Assembly: GCA_900548875.1 (NCBI GenBank)
Contig: URMA01000023.1
Coordinates: 1-39,831 of the forward strand
Reading direction: 5' to 3'
Origin: an uncultured Porphyromonadaceae bacterium
GTDB taxonomy: Bacteria; Bacteroidota; Bacteroidia; Bacteroidales; Muribaculaceae
DNA length: 39,831 nt
Made by a program: the position numbers and the translations under genes. Positions 8,088 to 17,600 of this stretch are shown here, piece after piece; the stretch's first letter is position 1; each line of letters starts with the position of its first letter. The notes below the pieces were generated by a model, which made no database searches, had not been told where the DNA came from, and saw only the letters and a program-made list of their open reading frames with translations.

Positions 8088-9632
8088 CTATAGCTTATAT
8101 GTCAATTTCAATTGAAAGCTCAATTGCTGACTGGTTATAAAGTGGCTACTTGCAGCAAATGTAATTCCGTTATAATGAAATTCTTGGTAGGTATCATACC
8201 AGGTTTTTCTGTAATACCAGTCAAAACCTAAACCAAGATATAGTTTTTCCCACAAACGATAGTTCATTTGTCCTTCAAGGTGATTGAATTTTCCGTTAGA
8301 ATAGTCTCCCTGCACATCAACAGGTTTTCCTTCCGGAGTTAACGACCAATCATAAGAAGAATCCCAACCTTTCCATGTATAAAACTTGTAGAACTGATTT
8401 TTTAACGAAAACAAAAATCTGTCATCCTGCATGGAATAGTTGACACCAAATTTGACGGAGAAACCTGAAGCCCAGTTGTAATTACGATTATAAAAACGAT
8501 AATAGTCGCTCAAAATACCGCCTAAAATCACACCATTGACATGGGTGAATGCCGTAAGACTACCATGGTCTGTCGGATTGTAGCGAAACATTGCACCTCC
8601 ACCGACGGAGGCGGGCGTTCCTAGCTTATAAGGTACAGCACATGGTTTAAAATCTCCTGACACATAGTTGGTACTGATGGTGTCCGAATCAAAGAAGTCA
8701 AAATGCTGATATAAACCTAATGACAGATTGGTTTTCGGTGTATTCAATACCTCTTTGGACAAGAGCTTGCCTATAATTTCAATCCGGTTAAGCAATGGCT
8801 GTGTCTTCATTAGATTCAAATCCATTTGAAATGTGAAATAGTCGTATGGCCGGTTTGAGGATTCAAAGCAGTCACCATATTCAAAATCAACATGAGCGGT
8901 TGCGCCTACTTTTGCCAGTGTATTGTCATCATGAAATGTTAGCACGCGGGTACCTACAGAAAAATTGAGATTGTAGTCGGGATTTCCGAAATCGCGTCCG
9001 GTGACGGCCTGCCTTTTCCACGCCTGTCCTGTGATAACACGAGTGAAACCTCTCATGGGAGAGATGATAAATGCGGCAAACTCACGGCCGAAGCGTTCAC
9101 CACCCGAAGAGCGGTCGTCCAACAACATATCGGATGCCCGATAAAAAACTTCTCCAAGTGCTGCACCGCCAATCGGGGTTGCGATAATATCGTTAGTTGA
9201 CGGATATTCCTTTTCCATAAACATTTCCCACATGGCACTTCCTCCAATAGCAAACAATTCCGACTGCCAGAAATTGAACCCGTTCGAACGCCCGGCATTG
9301 AAAAACAAAGAGCCATTATACGGGTGTGCAAACATATTGGTATTCAGATGGTCATTATCCCATTCGAAACCATTTTTGAAATTTGCTTTTATGGTTTCCC
9401 AGGAAATATAGGCATAGTGTCCTTTAAGCGCAAATCTGTCGAAAGCCCACAATCCGATATTTAAACCGACAACTTCACCGGCAGCTCTCCAATATGATTT
9501 TTTTCTTGGGGTAGAGATATCCGATAATGTTAAACTATCCCGAGATTGAATGGATAAAGTGTCAGTGGTTTGGGCTTGCACATTTATTGCCAAAAGGCAG
9601 CAAAATACCATGATAAAAACCTGTCGCTTCAT
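8088..9632 (-). CDS. DUF3943 domain-containing exported protein, probable outer-membrane barrel
   Basis: A 514-residue protein beginning with a clear signal peptide (MKRQVFIMVFCCLLAINVQAQ). A DUF3943-like region covers roughly residues 45-170, with NTNMFAHPYNGSLFFNAGRS and the ELFAIGGSAMWEMFMEKEYPS and GGAALGEVFYRASD blocks. The remainder alternates aromatic and polar residues as in an outer-membrane beta-barrel and ends in a hydrophobic strand, LQLKLTYKL. The ATG at 9632 is preferred over a TTG ten codons upstream because a TAnnTTTG box at 9660-9667 overlaps that TTG. Role unknown in this family. Convergence of predictions on an outer-membrane location is inference from sequence texture. Confidence 0.8.
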   Translation of the reverse strand: MKRQVFIMVFCCLLAINVQAQTTDTLSIQSRDSLTLSDISTPRKKSYWRAAGEVVGLNIGLWAFDRFALKGHYAYISWETIKANFKNGFEWDNDHLNTNMFAHPYNGSLFFNAGRSNGFNFWQSELFAIGGSAMWEMFMEKEYPSTNDIIATPIGGAALGEVFYRASDMLLDDRSSGGERFGREFAAFIISPMRGFTRVITGQAWKRQAVTGRDFGNPDYNLNFSVGTRVLTFHDDNTLAKVGATAHVDFEYGDCFESSNRPYDYFTFQMDLNLMKTQPLLNRIEIIGKLLSKEVLNTPKTNLSLGLYQHFDFFDSDTISTNYVSGDFKPCAVPYKLGTPASVGGGAMFRYNPTDHGSLTAFTHVNGVILGGILSDYYRFYNRNYNWASGFSVKFGVNYSMQDDRFLFSLKNQFYKFYTWKGWDSSYDWSLTPEGKPVDVQGDYSNGKFNHLEGQMNYRLWEKLYLGLGFDWYYRKTWYDTYQEFHYNGITFAASSHFITSQQLSFQLKLTYKL

Positions 9633-9659
9633 AAAAATGGCATATTTTCGAAATGAGCA

Positions 9660-9667
9660 CAAAATTA
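9660..9667 (-). promoter_or_regulatory. Candidate -7 box for the DUF3943 gene
   Basis: TAATTTTG on the minus strand (TAnnTTTG), 27 nt upstream of the ATG at 9632. It lies over the alternative TTG start and so argues for the shorter protein. The -33 element is not clear. Confidence 0.45.
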
Positions 9668-9790
9668 CGAATATTAATTTGAATATATATTTTATGAGTT
9701 GAAAAAGTTATTTAGCCATGTCACTTGTCCATTTTCTTGTTTAAATGATATATTGGTAGGATGAGTGTGGCATATATAGGCTGAATTTAT

Positions 9791-9798
9791 TAATTTTG
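9791..9798 (+). promoter_or_regulatory. Candidate -7 box for the mlaE-mlaF operon
   Basis: TAATTTTG, matching TAnnTTTG, 25 nt before the ATG at 9824. No TTTG was found at the ideal 19-21-nt distance. Confidence 0.4.
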
Positions 9799-9823
9799 TA
9801 GCCGAATTTTATAAAAGCTAACT

Positions 9824-10573
9824 ATGTTTATAACATCCTGCTTGCAAACGTTTGGAGAATACGCCTTGTTTATGCGTCGTGTTTTGACACGTCCCGACAG
9901 GTTGAAAGAATCATTGAAACGTTATGTGATTGAAATTTCGAAATTAGGCATTGATTCCATCCCATTGGTTATTGTGATATCATTGTTTATCGGTGCGGTG
10001 ATTGCCATTCAGATGCAGATTAACTTTGAAAACCCGCTATTGCCCCTTTATACAATCGGTTTGGCAACACGTGACGTTCTTCTGCTGGAATTTTCATCGT
10101 CCATTCTCTGCTTGATCCTTGCCGGAAAGGTTGGTTCCAATATCGCATCTGAAATCGGAACAATGCGCGTGACAGAACAGATTGATGCCCTTGAAATCAT
10201 GGGGGTCAATTCTTGCAATTTTTTGGTGTTGCCTAAGATTATGGCATTATTGACTTTTATACCCGTATTGGCAATTTTCAGTATGTGTTCGGGGTTGTTC
10301 GGAGGTTATCTTGTCGCAAAATTCACCAATATATTGTCGGTGTCACAATATATTTACGGTATTCAGTCATATTTCATTGAATGGTATGTATGGTATGCCA
10401 TTATCAAGTCCCTGTTCTTTTCCGTTATTATAACGAGTGTAGCTTCATTCTACGGCTATAACGTAAAGGGAGGAGCATTGGAAGTAGGTAAGGCAAGTAC
10501 GAATTCTGTAGTGGCAAGCAGTATCCTGATTCTGCTGCTTGACGTGTTATTGACAAAAATTCTGTTGCAATGA
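9824..10573 (+). CDS. mlaE: MlaE-family lipid ABC transporter permease
   Basis: Inner-membrane permease of an MCE-type phospholipid transporter maintaining outer-membrane lipid asymmetry. 249 residues with about five hydrophobic segments (roughly 44-65, 85-110, 143-170, 188-215, 228-248). The MlaE signature is clear: GKVGSNIASEIGTMRVTEQI followed by DALEIMGVN. Stop overlaps the start of the ATPase gene by 4 nt (ATGA), so the two are translationally coupled. No MCE-domain (MlaD) gene follows: the operon ends after the ATPase. Confidence 0.93.
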   Translation: MFITSCLQTFGEYALFMRRVLTRPDRLKESLKRYVIEISKLGIDSIPLVIVISLFIGAVIAIQMQINFENPLLPLYTIGLATRDVLLLEFSSSILCLILAGKVGSNIASEIGTMRVTEQIDALEIMGVNSCNFLVLPKIMALLTFIPVLAIFSMCSGLFGGYLVAKFTNILSVSQYIYGIQSYFIEWYVWYAIIKSLFFSVIITSVASFYGYNVKGGALEVGKASTNSVVASSILILLLDVLLTKILLQ

Positions 10574-11337
10574 TAGAAGTAAAGCATGTAACCAAGTCGT
10601 TTGAAGACAAAACGGTATTATTCGACATAAGCACTAAATTTTACGAGGGGAAAACCAATCTGATTATTGGGCAGAGCGGTTCCGGAAAAACGGTTCTCGT
10701 CAAGAGCATTATCGGTCTTGTCACGCCTGAGAAAGGGGAAATCCTGTATGACGGACGTGATTTGATGAAAATGAATACCGAGAAAAGAAAAACCTTGCGT
10801 AAGGAAATAGGTATGTTGTTCCAAGGTTCTGCACTGTTTGACAGCGAAACCGTATTGGGCAATGTCATGTTTCCTTTGAAGATGTTTGAACGCATGACTT
10901 ATGCTGAAATGAAGGATCGGGCTGAATTCTGTCTGGAACGTGTAAATTTGAAAGGCGCGAACGACAAATATCCTGCTGAAATCAGTGGCGGTATGCAGAA
11001 ACGCGTAGCGATTGCCCGTGCGATTGCCTTGAATCCCCGATATTTGTTTTGCGATGAGCCGAACTCCGGATTGGACCCAAGAACATCCATTCTTATTGAT
11101 GAACTGTTGTGGGATATCACTCACGAATACAACATTACGACCATTATCAACACCCACGACATGAACTCCGTATTGGGTATCGGTGAAAATATCGTATTTA
11201 TCAATAAAGGGCATAACGGATGGGAAGGAAACAAGAATACTATTTTCCACTCTGACAATGAAGCCTTGAATGATTTCGTCTTTGCAACTGACTTGTTCAA
11301 GAAAGTCAAGCAAGCTGCTTTGATGATGGAAAAATAA
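10570..11337 (+). CDS. mlaF: MlaF-family ABC transporter ATPase
   Basis: Cytoplasmic ATPase partner of the MlaE-type permease. 255 residues with Walker A GQSGSGKTVLVKSI (~36-49), Q-loop GMLFQGSALFDSETV, which is characteristic of the MlaF branch, signature ISGGMQKRVAIARAI, Walker B YLFCDEPNSGLDP and H-loop NTHDMNSV. Coupled to the permease by a 4-nt overlap and followed directly by a stem-loop terminator, so the unit is only two genes. Substrate is inferred to be phospholipid from the family; the periplasmic MCE component must be encoded elsewhere. Confidence 0.93.
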   Translation: MIEVKHVTKSFEDKTVLFDISTKFYEGKTNLIIGQSGSGKTVLVKSIIGLVTPEKGEILYDGRDLMKMNTEKRKTLRKEIGMLFQGSALFDSETVLGNVMFPLKMFERMTYAEMKDRAEFCLERVNLKGANDKYPAEISGGMQKRVAIARAIALNPRYLFCDEPNSGLDPRTSILIDELLWDITHEYNITTIINTHDMNSVLGIGENIVFINKGHNGWEGNKNTIFHSDNEALNDFVFATDLFKKVKQAALMMEK

Positions 11338-11358
11338 CGTACTTATTACCACATAAAT

Positions 11359-11405
11359 AAAGCGGGATTCGATATGGATAATGTTTCCATGTGAATCCCG
11401 CTTTT
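11359..11405 (+). terminator. Terminator of the mlaE-mlaF operon
   Basis: 12-bp inverted repeat (AAAGCGGGATTC at 11359-11370 and complement at 11393-11404) followed by Ts, 21 nt after the mlaF stop. Confidence 0.8.
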
Positions 11406-11417
11406 TGTCTGATAAAC

Positions 11418-11444
11418 AAAAAGGAGGCCGTGAAGCCTCCTTTT
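11418..11444 (-). terminator. Terminator of alaS
   Basis: GGAGGC/GCCTCC stem (11423-11428, 11435-11440) flanked by A and T runs on either side, so it can act in both directions. It lies 20 nt beyond the alaS stop and only 13 nt after the mlaF terminator, a convergent pair of terminators. Confidence 0.75.
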
Positions 11445-11464
11445 CAATATTGCATTGTTCTGTA

Positions 11465-14083
11465 TTAGCTGTTCTTGACAATGTCCATCAATTTGTCGAC
11501 TGCCAGGCTCAATGAATCTGCATTCTTACCGCCGGCTTGAGCAAATTGAGGTTGGCCGCCGCCACCGCCTTGAATCAACTTGGCAGCTTCTTTCACCATA
11601 GTGGAAGCATTGAATCCTGCCTTCACCATATCCTCAGTAATCATAACAGTCAACATCGGTTTATCCTTGTATGTGGTAGCGCCGATGAATATTGTTGACG
11701 ATGGTGATTTTTCTTTGATGGCAAATGCTATACCTTTTACCATATCAGGAATTCTTATGCCGGTCAACATGCATACATTGATACCGTTGATGATGTCTTT
11801 CTCAGCAAGAAGTTTTTCGGCAGTGGTCTTGATGCGTTCCTGCATTACTGCTTCAGCCTCTTTCTTCAAGTCGGCATTTTCATTAATGGTCTTTTCTACA
11901 GCCTGGATTAAGTTTGAAGTGTTCAGCAATGCTGCAGCCTGTTTCAAAGTCGATTGAATATCATAGATGATGTCTTCTACGGCACTGCCTGTAACAGCTT
12001 CAATACGACGGATACCCGCTGCGATACTGCTTTCAGACAAAATCTTGATAATACCAATATTTCCGGTATTTTTAACGTGTGTACCACCGCACAATTCTAC
12101 AGAAGAACCATACTTGATGACACGTACTTCTTCGCCATATTTTTCGCCGAACAACGCCATTGCTCCCAATTCTTTAGCTTGGGCAATCGGCATGTTTCTA
12201 AACTCTTCCAATGCAATAGCTTCACGCACTTTCTTATTGGCAAGACGTTCTACCTTTTGGATTTCTTCGTCTGTCATTTTCTGGAAATGAGAGAAATCGA
12301 AACGCAGGAATTGCGGGGAAACGTATGAACCTTTTTGTTCAACGTGTGTACCCAACACTTCGCGAAGCGCTTCGTGGAGCAGGTGAGTAGCCGTATGGTT
12401 TGCAGCTGTAGCCTGACGTGCTTCCTTATTGATTTCAGCTGTAAAGACAGCTTCAACATTTTTCGGCAGTTGTTTGGTTATATGAACTGGCAAGTTGTTT
12501 TCACGCTTGGTGTCTGTTATTTCAATTACTTCGTCGCCATTATACAATTTGCCGGTATCACCAACCTGTCCACCCATTTCAGCATAGAATGGAGTCTTTT
12601 CCAACACTATCTGATAGAATTCAGTATTTTTCTGCTTTACTTTGCGGTAGCGCAAAATCTTTGTAGCAACAGAATATTCGTCATATCCGACGAATTGGGA
12701 ATCACCTTCGTTTACAGTTATCCAGTCGGTAGCTTCAACGGCAGCGGCGTTGCGGGCACGCTGTTTCTGTTTTGCCATTTCCGCATTAAACTCTTCTTCA
12801 TTCACATCAAGGCCGTTTTCTTTGAGGATAAGTTCTGTCAAATCGAGAGGGAATCCGTAGGTGTCATACAATATGAATGCTTCGTTTCCGCTGATTGTTG
12901 TCTTTCCTGCTTTCTTTGTGTCGTCAATCACTTTCTCAAGACGTTTGATACCTGTTTCAAGGGTGCGCAAGAATGATTCTTCCTCTTCCTTAATTACTTT
13001 CTTAATCAAGTCAGCTTGAGTAGTCAATTCCGGATAAGCTTCACCCATTGACTCAATCAAAGTGTCGACCAAACGATAAAGGAACGCCTGTTTCTGTCCC
13101 AAGAAAGTGTAGGCATAACGAACGGCACGGCGCAGAATACGACGAATTACATAACCGGCTTTGGCATTTGATGGAAGCTGAGAGTCGGCAATTGAGAATG
13201 AAATCGTACGGATATGGTCGGCAATAACACGCATGGCAATATCCACCTGCTTGTCGTCACCGTAAGTTTTTCCTGACAATTGGCCGATTTTCTTCAACAA
13301 CGGCTGGAATACGTCGGTGTCGTAGTTGGATGTTTTTCCTTGCATGGCCATACAAAGACGTTCAAATCCCATACCTGTATCGATTACACGTGCAGGAAGA
13401 GGTTCGAGAGAACCGTCAGCCTTATGATTATACTGCATGAACACAAGGTTCCAGATTTCAATAACTTGAGGATGGTTGGCATTTACCAGTTCTCTACCAT
13501 CTTTTTCTGCGCGTTCGGCATCTGAACGCAGGTCAATATGGATTTCGGAGCAAGGACCACATGGACCAGTTTCGCCCATTTCCCAGAAATTATCCTTGCG
13601 ATTGCCGTTCAATATATGATCTTTTGGCAAATGTTTTTCCCAATATCCGGCTGCTTCATCGTCGCGGCCCAAACCTTCAGGAGCATAGCCTTCGAATACT
13701 GTCGCATACAGGCGGTCGGGATTGATTTTCAGAACATCAACCAAATATTCCCAAGCCCAGTCGATGGCTTCCTTTTTGAAATAGTCGCCAAATGACCAGT
13801 TACCGAGCATTTCGAACATTGTATGGTGGTAAGTATCCAAACCCACTTCTTCCAAGTCATTGTGCTTACCGCTCACGCGTAAACATTTCTGTGAGTCCGC
13901 GACTCTTTTATATTTGGCAGGAACATTTCCCAAAATAATGTCCTTAAATTGATTCATACCGGCATTGGTAAACATCAAAGTAGGGTCATCTTTGATAACC
14001 ATCGGAGCTGAAGGAACGATTTGATGTCCTTTGCTTCTGAAAAAATTTTTAAAAGATTCTCTGATTTCGTTAGCTGAATACAT
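11465..14083 (-). CDS. alaS: Alanine--tRNA ligase AlaS
   Basis: Charges tRNA-Ala and edits mischarged Ser/Gly. 872 residues, normal size. Class II catalytic core at the N-terminus (TNAGMNQFKDIILG, HHTMFEMLGNWSFGDYFK, GPCGPCSEIH, VIDTGMGFERL), editing domain with the zinc ligands HTATHLLHEAL and CGGTHVKNTG, and a C-terminal C-Ala domain ending in the glycine-rich GGGGGQPQFAQAGGK. The ATG at 14083 (MYSANEIRESF) is taken rather than a TTG seven codons upstream because that is where family homology begins. It is divergent from the MerR-type gene, with overlapping promoter elements between them. Confidence 0.97.
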   Translation of the reverse strand: MYSANEIRESFKNFFRSKGHQIVPSAPMVIKDDPTLMFTNAGMNQFKDIILGNVPAKYKRVADSQKCLRVSGKHNDLEEVGLDTYHHTMFEMLGNWSFGDYFKKEAIDWAWEYLVDVLKINPDRLYATVFEGYAPEGLGRDDEAAGYWEKHLPKDHILNGNRKDNFWEMGETGPCGPCSEIHIDLRSDAERAEKDGRELVNANHPQVIEIWNLVFMQYNHKADGSLEPLPARVIDTGMGFERLCMAMQGKTSNYDTDVFQPLLKKIGQLSGKTYGDDKQVDIAMRVIADHIRTISFSIADSQLPSNAKAGYVIRRILRRAVRYAYTFLGQKQAFLYRLVDTLIESMGEAYPELTTQADLIKKVIKEEEESFLRTLETGIKRLEKVIDDTKKAGKTTISGNEAFILYDTYGFPLDLTELILKENGLDVNEEEFNAEMAKQKQRARNAAAVEATDWITVNEGDSQFVGYDEYSVATKILRYRKVKQKNTEFYQIVLEKTPFYAEMGGQVGDTGKLYNGDEVIEITDTKRENNLPVHITKQLPKNVEAVFTAEINKEARQATAANHTATHLLHEALREVLGTHVEQKGSYVSPQFLRFDFSHFQKMTDEEIQKVERLANKKVREAIALEEFRNMPIAQAKELGAMALFGEKYGEEVRVIKYGSSVELCGGTHVKNTGNIGIIKILSESSIAAGIRRIEAVTGSAVEDIIYDIQSTLKQAAALLNTSNLIQAVEKTINENADLKKEAEAVMQERIKTTAEKLLAEKDIINGINVCMLTGIRIPDMVKGIAFAIKEKSPSSTIFIGATTYKDKPMLTVMITEDMVKAGFNASTMVKEAAKLIQGGGGGQPQFAQAGGKNADSLSLAVDKLMDIVKNS

Positions 14084-14168
14084 ATTCTGAAATTTTATAT
14101 TCAATGTATGAGTTTTTATAGAAGCAGGTTTGGAACATTAATTCCAAATATCTTCATGAATTTGAGTG

Positions 14169-14200
14169 CAAAAATATAGCAATTATGTTATTTTTGCAAA
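14169..14200 (-). promoter_or_regulatory. Promoter of alaS
   Basis: On the minus strand TTTG (14197-14200) - 20 nt - TATTTTTG (14169-14176), a full match to the Bacteroidota consensus, about 86 nt before the alaS ATG. On the plus strand the same stretch holds TATTTTTG at 14189-14196, which could be the -7 box for the MerR-type gene; the two overlap back to back. Confidence 0.65.
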
Positions 14201-14249
14201 AATAAGTTGTGGCAACTGCCGTCATTTCTGTAAAAAACGACTAATCAGT

Positions 14250-14585
14250 ATGCGGAATATAGAGAAAAAATATTATAAAATCGGGGAGGTGGCTGAAATG
14301 CTTCATATACCGGCTTCCACTCTGCGTTTCTGGGAAAAAGAGTTCACGGTGATTAAACCGAGACGGAATTCACGGAACACAAGATTCTACACAATGGAAG
14401 ATATTGAAAACATTCGTATTGTGCATTATCTTGTGAAAGAGCAGGGACTGAAACTGGATGCGGCAGAGCAACAAATAAAGCAAAACAGAAAAAATGTCTC
14501 GAAAAAGCATGAAGTTATTTCCCGATTACGGGAAATGAAAGAAGATCTAATGAAACTTTCCGATGCTTTAGATGCCATTTCCTGA
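14250..14585 (+). CDS. MerR-family transcriptional regulator, short form
   Basis: 111-residue DNA-binding protein. The N-terminal 70 residues are a MerR winged helix: KYYKIGEVAEMLHIPASTLRFWEKEF (HTH) then the wing KPRRNSRNTRFYTMEDIENIRIVHYLVKEQG. The rest (75-111) is a charged helix likely used for dimerisation, without Cys or a ligand-binding domain. The ATG at 14250 is used; an earlier non-ATG opening at 14166 would lie upstream of the candidate promoter. This small MerR beside alaS is common in Bacteroidales; its target is unknown. Confidence 0.85.
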   Translation: MRNIEKKYYKIGEVAEMLHIPASTLRFWEKEFTVIKPRRNSRNTRFYTMEDIENIRIVHYLVKEQGLKLDAAEQQIKQNRKNVSKKHEVISRLREMKEDLMKLSDALDAIS

Positions 14586-14601
14586 CAGGCAAGAAAAACA
14601 A

Positions 14602-14630
14602 AAAGCCGCTTGAAAAAGCGGCTTTCTTAT
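14602..14630. terminator. Shared bidirectional terminator (MerR gene / purL)
   Basis: AAAGCCGCT (14602-14610) and its complement (14617-14625) form a 9-bp stem with a 6-nt loop, with A-rich and T-rich flanks on both sides. It lies between the convergent stops at 14585 and 14646 and can serve both genes. Confidence 0.75.
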
Positions 14631-14645
14631 TAATTGCTTATCCTG

Positions 14646-17600
14646 TTATTTTGTCTTTTCTTCAATCCATTTACGGGCATTGACAAAGGCCTCAATCCAA
14701 GGTGTGACTTCGTCTGTCAGACGACGGCTTTCAGGATAGTATCCGCACTGCCACGGGAAGATGGCACGTTCCAAGTGAGGCATCATTGCCAAATGGCGGC
14801 CGTCGGCTGATGCAAGACCGGCAACAGCTTTAGGTGAACCGTTCGGATTTGCCGGATATGAGCCATAGCTATATTGGGCAACGACATTGTATTTGTCGAA
14901 ATCTTCCGGCAAGTTGAATTTACCTTCACCGTGAGCAACCCAAATACCTAATTTAGAACCTGACAGCGACTTGAACATCACGGAATTGTTTTCCGGAATA
15001 GTCAAACCGAGGAATTGTGATTCAAACTTGTGTGAATCATTGTGTTCCATTGTCGTACGTTTCTCGTGTTCCGGGTTAATCAGATTCAATTCAATCATCA
15101 ACTGGCAACCGTTGCAAATACCCAAACTCAAAGTATCTTGACGTTTGTAGAAGTTGTCGAGCGCTTTCTTGGCTTTCTCATTCCACAAGAATCCGCCGGC
15201 CCAGCCTTTCGCGGAACCAAGTACATCGGAATTGGAGAAACCTCCGCAGAATACAATCATATTGACATCTTCCAATGTTTCACGGCCGGAAATCAAGTCG
15301 GTCATGTGAACGTCTTTCACGTCAAAGCCTGCAAGATAAAGAGAGTAGGCCATTTCACGGTCACCGTTTACACCTTTTTCACGAATAATGGCAGCCTTTA
15401 CGCCGCTGGCTGTTCTACGGTGCTTGTCTATGCCGAGCGAAGCGGTCGTTCCGTCAAAATGCTTCGGCATCTTATATTTGATCGGCTGCTTCTTGTAGTT
15501 CTCATAACGCTTCTTGGCACAAGCGTTACCGCTTTGCTTACAGTCAAGAAGGTAGGATGAGTTAAACCAGACATCACGCAGATGGTCGATGAACAGCATA
15601 TATTCCTTGCCTTTATTTTCAACGACCAATGTACGTTCTTCCTGAGGTTTGCCAATTTGATGGAATTTCACTCCGTATTTGTTCAGAATGTTTTCCACGT
15701 TCTCGATATTCTTGTCGGAAACTTGTGCTACCAATGCCGAATTCTCTGCGAATAGAACTTTTACAGTATCCTTTTCATCGAAAGCATCCAAATTAACGGA
15801 CAATCCACCATTAGTATTGGCGAATGTCATTTCAAGAAGAGTCGTAATCAAACCGCCGGCAGAAACATCGTGGGATGCCATCAGCAGTGATTCGTTCACA
15901 AGTTCCTGAACTGCATTAAATGTTTCAGCGAAATATTCCGGAGAGGAAATGACCGGCACATCTTCGCCGACACTGTTCAATGTCTGAGCGAAAGCAGAAC
16001 CGCCCAATGCCAACGGTGCGTTGCTGAAATCAATATAATAAAGAGTTGAATCCTTGACATTTTGAACAACTGGAGATACAGTCTTTCTTACATCCGATAC
16101 TTCACCGGCTGCTGAAATGATAACCGTTCCCGGCGACAATACTTTCTTATTGCCGTATTTTTGTGTCATCGACAAACTGTCCTTGCCTGTCGGGATGTTG
16201 ATGCCTAAAGCACAGGCAAAATCGCTACAAGTTTCTACAGCCTTATATAGAGCGGCATCTTCGCCCGCATTACGACAAGGCCACATCCAGTTGGCGCTGA
16301 GTGAAACGCTCTTCAATCCGTCGGCCAACGGTGCTCCGACAATGTTGGTCAAAGCTTCTGCAATAGATGCGATAGAGCCTTGTCCCGGATTTGCCAATGC
16401 AATTTGAGGAGCATGGCCGATTGATGTCGCAATACCTTTCGTTCCGGTATAGTCCAAAGAAACGACGCCACAGTCGCTTAACGGAAGTTGAATCTCGCCT
16501 TGGCACTGCTGACGGGCAATTTTACCGGTCACTGAACGGTCAACTTTGTTTGTCAACCAATCCTTGCAGGCAACAGCTTCCAGTTGAAGAACATTTTCTA
16601 TATATTCATTAAGGTTGGCTTCCTTATACTTGAATGAATGCAATTTTCTTGTAACGGTGCTGTCGACCATATATGTTTTCGGAGAACTGCCGAACATATC
16701 CGACATGGCCAAATCAATAGGTTTGACACCGTCTTTCTGTTCAAACACGAATCGATGGTCACCGGTCGTTTCACCGACAACATAGAACGGAGCACGCTCA
16801 CGTTCTGCAATCTGACGTACATGTTCGATGTCCTTCTTTTCAAGAATCATGCCCATTCTTTCCTGGGACTCGTTTCCGATGATTTCTTTCGAAGAAAGGG
16901 TAGGGTCGCCTACGGGAAGTGCGTCAATGTTGATTTTTCCACCGGTAGTTTCCACCAATTCCGACAATGCGTTCAAGTGACCGCCTGCGCCATGGTCGTG
17001 GATAGAAATAATCGGGTTGTTGTCGGATTCAGCCAAGGCACGGATTACGTTGGATACGCGCTTCTGCATTTCCGGATTTGCACGCTGTACGGCATTCAAC
17101 TCAATGGCATTGGCATATTGGCCCGTGTTTACAGAAGATACAGCACCACCGCCCATACCGATACGATAGTTGTCGCCGCCCATCAGAACGACGCTTTCAT
17201 GTGGTTTCGGTTCGCCTTTCAAGGCATCGCGTTTTGCTGCGAATCCAACGCCACCGGCAAGCATTATCACTTTGTCGTAGGCAAATTCTTCTTTACCTTC
17301 TTTATATTCAAAAGTCAGCACGGAACCACAGATAAGCGGCTGACCGAATTTGTTACCAAAATCGGATGCTCCATTGGAAGCTTTGATAAGAATTTCTTCC
17401 GGAGTTTGATACAGCCATTTACGTGGAGCGATTGAACCGACTTCCCAAGCACGTCCTTCTTCGGTACGTGGATATGCTGTCATATATACAGCCGTACCGG
17501 CAATAGGAAGACTCGCTCTACCACCGCCAAGACGGTCACGAATTTCACCACCGGTACCTGTTGCGGCACCATTAAACGGTTCTACCGTAGTCGGGAAATT

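Noticed and set aside
8193..9331. Antisense reading frames inside the DUF3943 gene
   Set aside because: They overlap a long gene with clear homology and a signal peptide; composition looks like a shadow.
15042..17435. Plus-strand frames inside purL
   Set aside because: Antisense shadows of a conserved 1232-residue enzyme.
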